NCBI RefSeq assembly: GCF_002205845.1
Contig: NZ_NISI01000003.1
Coordinates: 124,001-188,000 of the forward strand
From: Roseateles puraquae
GTDB lineage: Bacteria > Pseudomonadota > Gammaproteobacteria > Burkholderiales > Burkholderiaceae_C
Length of the DNA stretch: 64,000 nucleotides
Reading direction: 5' to 3'
Made by a program: the position numbers and the translations under genes. How positions within the stretch are numbered: position 1 is the first letter of the stretch; the number at the start of each line of letters is the position of its first letter. Shown piece after piece: positions 10,006-16,743 of this stretch. Below the pieces are notes generated by a model. The model was not told the DNA's origin and did no database searches. It worked only from the letters and a program-made list of their open reading frames with translations.

Positions 10006-11685
10006 TCAGTCCTTGGCGTAGATGTCCACGTCCTTGGTCTCGCGCACGAACAGCATGCCGATGACCAGGCTCATCACCGCGATCACGATCGGGTACCAGA
10101 GGCCGTGATAGATGTTGCCGTTCTGGGCCACCATCGCGAAGGTGATGGAGGGCAGCATGCCGCCGAACCAGCCGTTGCCGATGTGGTACGGCAGGCTCAT
10201 CGAGGTGTAGCGGATGCGGGTCGGGAACATCTCCACCAGCATGGCGGCGATCGGGCCATACACCATGGTCACGTACAGCACCAGGATGAACAGGATACCG
10301 ACGACCATGGGCACGTTGGCCTTGGACATGTCGGCCTTGGCCGGGTAGCCGGCGGCCTTCAGGGCTTCAGCCAGGTCCTTCTTGAAGGCAGCGATGGCCT
10401 TGGTGCTGGCTTCGTCGAACTTGTGCTCGGTCAGCTTGGAGGCCGTCGGGACGGCGATCTCCTTCTCACCCACGCGCAGCACGGTCGGGGCGCCGGCTGC
10501 GGCTTCGACAGTCTCGGACGAAGCAGACGACTGGGCCAGTGCGCGCTTGGCGATGTCGCAGGCGCTGGTGAAGTCGACTTCACGCGCCCAGGGGCTGCCC
10601 TGGAAGGAGCAGCTGGCCGTGTTCGTGCTCAGCGTCACCTTGGAGGTGGCCTGGGCCTTGGCGAGATCGGGGTTGGCCGCCTCGGTCAGGGCCTTGAACA
10701 ACGGGAAGTAGGTCAGCGCCGCGAGCAGCAGGCCGGCCATGATGATGGGCTTGCGGCCGATCTTGTCGGACAGCGTGCCGAACACCACGAAGAACGGCGT
10801 GCCCAGGATCAGCGAGATGGCGATCCAGATGTTGGCCGACGAGGCATCCACCTTCAGCACCGACGTCAGGAAGAACAGCGCGTAGAACTGGCCCGAGTAC
10901 CAGACCACACCCTGACCCGCCACCAGGCCGAACAGGGCAAGCAGCACGATCTTCAGGTTCTTCCACTGGCCGAAGGATTCGGACAGCGGCGCCTTGGAGG
11001 TCTTGCCCTCGGCCTTCATCTTCTGGAAGGCCGGCGACTCGTTCATGGCCAGACGGATCCACACCGAGATGCCCAGCAGCAGGATGGACACGATGAAGGG
11101 CACGCGCCAGCCCCACTCGCCAAACTCCTTTTCACCCAGCGCCGTGCGGGTGCCCAGGATGACCATCAGCGACAGGAACAGGCCGAGCGTGGCCGTCGTC
11201 TGGATCCAGGACGTGTAGGCGCCACGCTTGCCGTGCGGCGCGTGTTCGGCCACGTAGGTGGCGGCACCACCGTACTCACCGCCCAGGGCCAGGCCTTGCA
11301 GCAGGCGCAGGCCGATCAGGATCACCGGCGCTGCCGCACCAATGGTCGCGTAGGTGGGCAGCACGCCGACGATGAAGGTCGACAGGCCCATGATCAGGAT
11401 GGTGACCAGGAAGGTGTACTTGCGGCCGATCATGTCGCCCAGGCGGCCGAACACCAGCGCGCCGAAGGGCCGCACGATGAAGCCGGCGGCGAAGGCCATC
11501 AGGGACGCGATGAACGCAGCCTGAGGGTCCAGGCCCGCGAAGAACTGCTTGGCGATGATCGGCGCCAGCGAGCCATACAGGTAGAAGTCGTACCACTCGA
11601 ACACCGTGCCCAGCGAGGACGCGAAGATGACCTTCTTCTCCTCTTTGGTCATCGGCGCGGCGGCCGTCGAAGTCGCAGTTGCCAT
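10006..11685 (-). CDS. MFS transporter, metabolite:H+ symporter (MHS) type, with a large periplasmic insert
   Basis: This 559-residue major-facilitator protein has GTVFEWYDFYLYGSLAP near the N-terminus, the loop 2-3 motif GRLGDMIGRKYT and GLALGGEYGGAATYVAE, all hallmarks of the MHS (ProP/ShiA/KgtP-like) group. These proteins import organic acids, betaines or related solutes with protons. The second half repeats the motif as GTLSDKIGRKPI. An insert of roughly 130 residues follows the next helix, and from the topology I place it on the periplasmic side. It is Ala/Lys-rich and has two cysteines (TASCSF and SACDIAK). I chose ATG at 11685 because GGAGAC precedes it; an upstream in-frame start at 11745 has no such support. 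The gene is monocistronic, with its own terminator. The substrate is unknown. Confidence 0.88.
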   Translation of the reverse strand: MATATSTAAAPMTKEEKKVIFASSLGTVFEWYDFYLYGSLAPIIAKQFFAGLDPQAAFIASLMAFAAGFIVRPFGALVFGRLGDMIGRKYTFLVTILIMGLSTFIVGVLPTYATIGAAAPVILIGLRLLQGLALGGEYGGAATYVAEHAPHGKRGAYTSWIQTTATLGLFLSLMVILGTRTALGEKEFGEWGWRVPFIVSILLLGISVWIRLAMNESPAFQKMKAEGKTSKAPLSESFGQWKNLKIVLLALFGLVAGQGVVWYSGQFYALFFLTSVLKVDASSANIWIAISLILGTPFFVVFGTLSDKIGRKPIIMAGLLLAALTYFPLFKALTEAANPDLAKAQATSKVTLSTNTASCSFQGSPWAREVDFTSACDIAKRALAQSSASSETVEAAAGAPTVLRVGEKEIAVPTASKLTEHKFDEASTKAIAAFKKDLAEALKAAGYPAKADMSKANVPMVVGILFILVLYVTMVYGPIAAMLVEMFPTRIRYTSMSLPYHIGNGWFGGMLPSITFAMVAQNGNIYHGLWYPIVIAVMSLVIGMLFVRETKDVDIYAKD

Positions 11686-11869
11686 GAAATGTCTCCGGTC
11701 AGTTGTCGGGCCGCCCCAGAGGCTTCCCTTGCCGTGACTATTCACACGACCTCTGACCGTGTTCTGACGCGAGTCTGAATCGAGACTGACAAACTCCGCA
11801 GGAACCCGGAGTCAGCATTTCTCAATGCGAGAGAAACAGGGCCTCACGGGTAAATCCCGAGCCTTGTCT

Positions 11870-12529
11870 TCAGTGCTTGCGGACGACGCCCGGCCGCGGC
11901 TGGCTCGCCGCTTCCCAGGCGCCGCTGCGGAACCACGGGTCGCCCGCCAGCGCCGCGCGCAACATGGGCAGCGCGTCCTGCCCCCAGAACAACCGCCCCT
12001 CGAAGACCACGGTCGGCACGCCGAAGACACCCAAGGCCAGCGCCGCCTCGGTCTCGCGGCGCAGCCGCTGCTTGACGGCGTCGCTCGACGGGTCCTGCTG
12101 CGGCGCGAGCCGCTCGCGCAGCGCGGCCAGGCGAGCCGCATCATTGGCATCGGCCCCGGCGCCGCGCCACACATGATGGAAGAGCTGCTCCACCACCCAG
12201 CGGCCGGGCGTGTCGCCGGGCTGGCCCTCCGGCGCCGCACAGGCCCAGGCCAGGCGCAGCAGCGGCAAGGGGTTGAAGGGATGCTCGGCCGGCGGGTCCA
12301 GCACCACACCCTGGGTGTGGGCCAGCCAGGCGACCTGGCGGAAGGTCCAGCGACGCTTGGCCTCGATCTCGGCCGGCCCCTTCTGCCCCAGCGCCTGCAG
12401 CAGGGCCGCGAACAGAATGGGGCGGTAGGTCACCTCCACACTGTGGCCAGCAAGTGCCTCGGGCAGGGCCTCAAAGCCCAGTGCCGCGTAGGGAGAGATC
12501 GGGTCGAAATAAAACGTCAGCTGCTTCAT
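11870..12529 (-). CDS. 2-hydroxychromene-2-carboxylate isomerase family protein (DsbA-like fold)
   Basis: This 219-residue protein belongs to the kappa-class GST / HCCA isomerase family. It opens with TFYFDPISPYAALG, the thioredoxin-fold start in which Ser12 replaces the redox cysteine, and it has GVFGVPTVVFEGRLFWGQD near the C-terminus, which is the conserved cis-Pro region. Known members isomerise hydroxychromene carboxylates in naphthalene breakdown or act as glutathione-dependent enzymes. No aromatic-degradation genes are nearby, so the physiological substrate is open. Its ATG overlaps the stop of the upstream DUF1289 gene, and the two plus the YbaK-like gene form a compact minus-strand operon. 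Confidence 0.85.
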   Translation of the reverse strand: MKQLTFYFDPISPYAALGFEALPEALAGHSVEVTYRPILFAALLQALGQKGPAEIEAKRRWTFRQVAWLAHTQGVVLDPPAEHPFNPLPLLRLAWACAAPEGQPGDTPGRWVVEQLFHHVWRGAGADANDAARLAALRERLAPQQDPSSDAVKQRLRRETEAALALGVFGVPTVVFEGRLFWGQDALPMLRAALAGDPWFRSGAWEAASQPRPGVVRKH

Positions 12530-12750
12530 CGGGGCCCCTCGCCTGCCCCAGGCAGCGGCCCTAGCCAGCGACCGAGCCGCTGCATCTGCGCCTGGCGCGC
12601 CGGCAATTCAGCCATCACCTGCTGACGCCGTGACGCCGGCACGCTGCCCCAGCCGGCAATCTCATCCAGCCGGCGGGCGCAACCGCGGCACCAGCCGGTG
12701 GCCTCGTCCATCTCGCAGACGTTCACGCAGGGCGAGACGATGGGATTCAT
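12526..12750 (-). CDS. DUF1289 family small cysteine protein
   Basis: This 74-residue protein starts PIVSPCVNVCEMDEATGWCRGC and so has four cysteines (8, 12, 21, 24) in the spacing of the DUF1289 family, which are presumed to bind metal. The remainder is basic and helical. The function of the family is not established. It overlaps both neighbours by 4 nt (YbaK-like gene upstream, HCCA-isomerase-like gene downstream), which implies co-translation. Confidence 0.88.
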   Translation of the reverse strand: MNPIVSPCVNVCEMDEATGWCRGCARRLDEIAGWGSVPASRRQQVMAELPARQAQMQRLGRWLGPLPGAGEGPR

Positions 12751-13265
12751 GCCTGCACCACGTCGATCACGGGCGCGCCGGTCAGCGCCTCCAGCTCGGC
12801 CGGCGTCAACTTGAAGACGCCGTTCGGATGCCCGGCTGCCGCCCAGATGATGTCGAAACGGAACAACTCGCGGTCGACAAACAGCTGCGGCGGCCCGAAT
12901 CCTTCGGCCGGCGCAAATCCGGCCGGCGACACGCCCCCGATCGAGAAGCCGGTGCGCGCCTTCACGTAGTCGGCATCGGCCCGGCCGAGCGGCCCGGTGT
13001 GCGGCTTGAGCTTGGCCTCGTCCACGCGCTTGTCACCCGATGTGATGACCAGCACCGCCGCGTCGTCGGCCTTGCGCCGGAACACGACCGACTTCGCGAT
13101 CTGCCCGAGCGTCACGCCCAGGGCATCGGCCGCCTCCTGGGCGGTGCGGGCGGCCACGTCGAGCCAGAGAGGTTCATGGGGGTGCGCGCGCTGTGCGAGC
13201 GCGGCACGGACGCGCTGGAAGCCTTCGGGGCGGGAGTCGATGTCTGCCATGGGCGCGATTGTCAC
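12747..13265 (-). CDS. YbaK/EbsC-type aminoacyl-tRNA deacylase
   Basis: This 172-residue member of the YbaK / ProX editing-domain family carries AKSVVFRRKADDAAVLVITSGDKRVDE, with the conserved lysine, and GFSIGGVSPAGF, the substrate-pocket loop. Relatives hydrolyse mischarged tRNAs such as Cys- or Ala-tRNA(Pro) in the cytoplasm. The sequence ends PVIDVVQA. An internal ATG at residue 6 (13250) is an alternative start. The gene is the first of three overlapping genes, and the specificity of the deacylation cannot be read from the sequence. Confidence 0.85.
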   Translation of the reverse strand: MTIAPMADIDSRPEGFQRVRAALAQRAHPHEPLWLDVAARTAQEAADALGVTLGQIAKSVVFRRKADDAAVLVITSGDKRVDEAKLKPHTGPLGRADADYVKARTGFSIGGVSPAGFAPAEGFGPPQLFVDRELFRFDIIWAAAGHPNGVFKLTPAELEALTGAPVIDVVQA

Positions 13266-13282
13266 GCGCCCCGGCCTCTCGC

Positions 13283-13696
13283 TCAGTCGCGGTCGCGGCC
13301 CTTGTCCTTGTCACGGCCGTGCCCGTGGCCGCGGCCATTGCCCTTGCCACGATCGGCGTCAGGCCCGCGGGGCGGCTCGGCGGGCTGGGCGTAGCGCGAC
13401 TGGTACCAGTCCTCCCGCACGAAGTACACCGGCACGCCGCAGGCGTCGTAGCGTGCGCAGTGCTTGGCCCAGTTCTTCTGGTGGCCGGGCGGAATGCGCA
13501 TGTACACCGGTGCGACCTGCACCGGGCGCCGCTGCACCCAGACCGGCTCGGCGAGCACGACCGGCGGCGGCGCGTTGCCGATGTCGATGCGGCCGTAGAA
13601 GCCCGGCTGCCCGACCTGGATGGACACGCCCACATCCGTCGCATGGGCGGCGACTGCCAACGGCAGCGCCACACTGAAGAGTCCCGATCGTTTCAT
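13283..13696 (-). CDS. Exported small protein with a basic Gly/His-rich tail, unknown function
   Basis: I place the start at ATG 13696 because AGGAGACAAG precedes it; an upstream ATG at 13738 overlaps the neighbouring gene and has no ribosome site. The 137-residue product has a signal peptide cleaved near AHA, then a segment of about 85 residues including PGFYGRIDIGNAPPPV, two cysteines (KHCARYDAC) and VYFVREDWYQSRY. The C-terminal 30 residues are almost entirely Asp/Lys/Arg/Gly/His. Similar short periplasmic proteins are common in Burkholderiales, but I know of no function. The cytoplasmic cyanophycinase gene stops just upstream (13735), so the two may be co-transcribed. Confidence 0.75.
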   Translation of the reverse strand: MKRSGLFSVALPLAVAAHATDVGVSIQVGQPGFYGRIDIGNAPPPVVLAEPVWVQRRPVQVAPVYMRIPPGHQKNWAKHCARYDACGVPVYFVREDWYQSRYAQPAEPPRGPDADRGKGNGRGHGHGRDKDKGRDRD

Positions 13697-13734
13697 CTTG
13701 TCTCCTGACATCGGGGCCCTGCGCGGGCCCGGGA

Positions 13735-14955
13735 TCACGAGCGTGCCACGGAAGGCACGACGTGCGGTTGCTCGGCCGTCAACGGCGTGAACAAAGGCTC
13801 GGCCACCCGCACCGGAATCACGTCCAGCCGCGCGCCGACCACGGTGTACTCCTCACAGCCGCGGGCGGCACTGTGCCAGCCCGCGAGACCGGGGCCGCGG
13901 TGCAGCCGGAACTCAAAACCGATATCGCCGGCCTCCTCGGCCCGCCCGAGCCGCGCCCGGAAGGCCAGCCCCTTGACCTCTTCGAAGGCCCCCTGCAGCA
14001 GTTGCACCATCGCCGCCAGGAAACAGCCCTCGCCCAGGATGTCCAGAAAGTAGCGCTCTGAGCGCGTCGCAGGCTCGAAGCCCGCGGCGCCAGGCTCGAT
14101 GCGGGGCTCGCGTCGCTTGTGCTCGGCCGGGGTGGTGTGGCCCGTCGCCAGGTCGTGCCGGTCACCGTGGTCGAGATAGCTCAATCGCGCGCCGCGCAGG
14201 TTGAACACGGGCAGGGCTGCGTCATGCACCGCCTCGCGCAGGTCCACCACCACCGCGCCGCTGCCTCCGATCACTTCCAGCAGGCTGCCGCGAATGACCA
14301 CGGCCGCGTTCTCGTCGACCCCCAGGCCGAGCGGGTAGCCGAGCGCACGCATGGCCGGCAGCATGCGGCCGATGCGGCCGCGCTTGAGGAAGTGCTGGTC
14401 CACCAGCAACTGCGGCGACACGAAGCCAAAGCCCCGGTCGTACTCCTGGCCAGCGCGCCACTGGCCGCGCAATACCGCGAGGTTGTCCATCGCGTCGCGA
14501 AACATGACCCGGCTCATGACGGCCGCGCCCGCACTGGTGCCTGCGATCACGCCCCCCGCCTGCGCCACCTTGCGGATGGCGGCGAGCATGGGCGTGTCCC
14601 GCCCGTCGGGCTGCAAGGTGTCGACGAGGTACTCCTGGGCGCCTCCGGAGAAGAACACGCCGCGGGACGCCGCCACGCGAGCGATCAGGGCCGGGTCGTT
14701 CAGCGTGGCCTGCAAGTCCACGCCGGCCAGGTGCGGCGCGATCGGGACCACGTCGGCCTGGGCGCCGCAGCGATTGAGCGAGGCGACGATCTGGGCCGCG
14801 ACGCGTGCGGGTTCGTAGGCCGCTGTCGGGAAAACCGCAATGCGCGACCCCGGCCCGCCGGCTTCGTCGACGATGCGCTGCCAGACGGCCTGGCTGTCGG
14901 CTTTCAGCGCACCGCCGATGACGATGACGGTGCCCGGCTGATCGGGGCTGTGCAA
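13735..14955 (-). CDS. Cyanophycinase, cytoplasmic paralogue (peptidase S51 family)
   Basis: This 406-residue protein of the S51 serine peptidase family hydrolyses cyanophycin (multi-L-arginyl-poly-aspartate) to beta-Asp-Arg dipeptides. The nucleophile motif GTSAGA gives Ser141, LLVDQHFLKRGRIGR gives His188 and LGVDENAA gives Glu215, the residues expected for the cyanophycinase triad. There is no signal peptide. Translation must begin at TTG 14955, because the frame is closed a few codons upstream and the conserved core starts at residue 9. A C-terminal region of about 170 residues is shared with the exported paralogue encoded upstream at 15083-16576. A terminator-like hairpin separates the two genes, so this one may have its own promoter. 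Confidence 0.87.
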   Translation of the reverse strand: MHSPDQPGTVIVIGGALKADSQAVWQRIVDEAGGPGSRIAVFPTAAYEPARVAAQIVASLNRCGAQADVVPIAPHLAGVDLQATLNDPALIARVAASRGVFFSGGAQEYLVDTLQPDGRDTPMLAAIRKVAQAGGVIAGTSAGAAVMSRVMFRDAMDNLAVLRGQWRAGQEYDRGFGFVSPQLLVDQHFLKRGRIGRMLPAMRALGYPLGLGVDENAAVVIRGSLLEVIGGSGAVVVDLREAVHDAALPVFNLRGARLSYLDHGDRHDLATGHTTPAEHKRREPRIEPGAAGFEPATRSERYFLDILGEGCFLAAMVQLLQGAFEEVKGLAFRARLGRAEEAGDIGFEFRLHRGPGLAGWHSAARGCEEYTVVGARLDVIPVRVAEPLFTPLTAEQPHVVPSVARS

Positions 14956-14978
14956 GATGGCGCGAGGGGCAAGTCAAA

Positions 14979-15001
14979 CGGCCTGCCATCTTGGCAGGCC
15001 G
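14979..15001 (-). terminator. Terminator between the two cyanophycinase genes
   Basis: CGGCCTGCCA and TGGCAGGCCG pair perfectly around a 3-nt loop. On the minus strand the hairpin is followed by TTTGACTTG. It lies about 80 nt after the stop of the exported cyanophycinase gene and 24 nt before the TTG start of the next gene. Confidence 0.7.
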
Positions 15002-15082
15002 CGGGAGATTTCAACAGCGGGTCGAGCCCAGGGTCTGCAACGCTTGTGACCAAACGCTGCAAGCGGCCGGCTCGCCGGTGCG

Positions 15083-16576
15083 CTACTGGCCGGTGGGTGC
15101 CGACGCTGGGGGCGCGGCAGCCGTGGCGCCGCCTCCGGCGCCGGGCGGTGCCGCCTTGGCCGGCCCGGCCCAGCCCCCGTACAGCGGCATCGGCAACCGC
15201 ACAGGCGTGATGTCCAGGTAGAGATTGGTCACCGTGAACTGCTCGCCGCCAAACTCTTCGGTGCTCCAACCGAGCGAGTCGGAGCCCTTGTAGAGGCGGA
15301 AGAGGAAGCCCAGCTCAGCCAGCGGGTCATTGGCACGCGGCAGCACGTCGAAGGCCAGGCCCTTGACCTCCTTGCGCACGCTGTCGATGAGGCGGCTCAT
15401 GGCGCCGGAGATCGTCGAGTCGCCCAGCATGTCGAGGTGGAAGACGTCGTCGGTGTAGTAGGGCTTGAAGTTGGGCGACTCGGCGTCATGCAACTCACCG
15501 CGCAGCTTGGGCGCCGAGGGCGTCGTCGAGCGGGCGCGCATGTGATAGCGGTCGCCATGCTCCAGGTAGGACAGCCGCGCGCCCTGCACGTTGAACGCGC
15601 CCAGCGTGGCGTCGGTGCGGGCTTCGGTGAGGTCGACGATCATGCAGCCGCGGTCGCCGATCACCTCGATCTCGTCACCGCGGATGATGGCGGCGGTGTT
15701 CTCGTCGACGCCCAGACCGAGCTTGTAGCCCTTGGCCATCATCAGCGGGATCATGCGGCCGAAGCGCCCGCGTTTGAGGAAGTGCTGGTCGACGAACAGA
15801 TGCGGGCCCACGAAGCCCAGGCCCCGGTCGACTTGCTTGCCATCGGCGAAACGCCCCTTGAGCACGTTGATGACGCTGGGCGCATCGCGGAACATGATGG
15901 TGCTCATGATGGCGGCCCCGGCCGACGTGCCGGCCACGACGCCCCCTTTGCGGTAGACGTCCCAGATGGCCTCCAGCATCGGCGTGCTCTGGCCACCCGG
16001 CTGCAGCACGTCGACGATGCGCTCCTGCACGCCGCCGGTGAAGAAGATGCCCTTGGCCGCCTTGACCTTGGCGATGAGGGCGGGGTCGCGCACGACCTTG
16101 TTCAGGTCGACCCACAGGAACTTGGGCGCCACCGGCAGAGCCTCGGCCACCGCACCGCGGCGCTGCAGCAGATCGACCACCTGCTTGGCGCTGGCTTCGG
16201 GATCTTCACTGGCCGTGCCGAAAACGACGAAGCGTGCGCCCTTGCCGCCCGCCAGTTGCACGATGCGCTGCCAGACCTCCTCGTTGTCTGCCTTGAGTGC
16301 GCCGCCGATCGGCACCGCATAACCGCGAATGGCCGCGGGGTCGGACTCCGGCAGGGGCTGCAAGGCGCCTGAGGGTGCCGACGCGGCGGCAGGTGCCGCC
16401 GGCCGGGCGGGCGTGGCGGCCTTCTGGCCCGTGTTGGCAGGCGGGGTGGCCGCCGCCGGACGCAGCAGTCGCAAGGCCTGCGGCGCGCTCGCCGCCGGTG
16501 CCGTCGTTGCAGGCGCGGCTTGCGCACCCATGACCATCGTCATGGCCACCACGCCGGCCCAGATCCATGCCCTCAT
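15083..16576 (-). CDS. Cyanophycinase, exported paralogue (peptidase S51 family)
   Basis: This 497-residue protein has a clear signal peptide, MRAWIWAGVVAMTMVMGAQA, then a Pro/Ala-rich linker to about residue 80, and then the S51 catalytic domain. GTSAGA gives Ser218, FVDQHFLKRGRFGR gives His265 and GVDENTA gives Glu292, so the triad is complete. Exported cyanophycinases (CphE type) let non-cyanobacteria feed on external cyanophycin. The C-terminus is again low complexity (Gly/Ala/Pro). It is divergent from a large TonB-dependent receptor gene (16744) across a 167-bp intergenic region and lies upstream of its cytoplasmic paralogue. Whether it is periplasmic or secreted further is not decided by the sequence. 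Confidence 0.88.
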   Translation of the reverse strand: MRAWIWAGVVAMTMVMGAQAAPATTAPAASAPQALRLLRPAAATPPANTGQKAATPARPAAPAAASAPSGALQPLPESDPAAIRGYAVPIGGALKADNEEVWQRIVQLAGGKGARFVVFGTASEDPEASAKQVVDLLQRRGAVAEALPVAPKFLWVDLNKVVRDPALIAKVKAAKGIFFTGGVQERIVDVLQPGGQSTPMLEAIWDVYRKGGVVAGTSAGAAIMSTIMFRDAPSVINVLKGRFADGKQVDRGLGFVGPHLFVDQHFLKRGRFGRMIPLMMAKGYKLGLGVDENTAAIIRGDEIEVIGDRGCMIVDLTEARTDATLGAFNVQGARLSYLEHGDRYHMRARSTTPSAPKLRGELHDAESPNFKPYYTDDVFHLDMLGDSTISGAMSRLIDSVRKEVKGLAFDVLPRANDPLAELGFLFRLYKGSDSLGWSTEEFGGEQFTVTNLYLDITPVRLPMPLYGGWAGPAKAAPPGAGGGATAAAPPASAPTGQ

Positions 16577-16743
16577 GCCAACAACCCTCCTTGGTCAGAG
16601 CACACATCATGACAGAGGCCGAATGACGTTTTGCCCCTAATCCTGAGAACGCGGGCGTGGCGCGCGCGAGACGAATCCACGGCTGGACACAGGTCAGCTG
16701 CCGGCACCGTGCCTAGACTGGCGCGCATCAAGGAGAGCTGCCC

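Noticed and set aside
11772-11787. Inverted repeat AGTCT-N6-AGACT upstream of the MHS transporter
   Set aside because: It has 5-bp arms only, lies about 90 bp from the start, and no adjacent regulator would explain it. It is too short to call as an operator.
11793-11812. Possible terminator ACTCCG/CGGAGT after the HCCA-isomerase-like gene
   Set aside because: The stem is only 6 bp and the following tail is not U-rich, so I did not annotate it.
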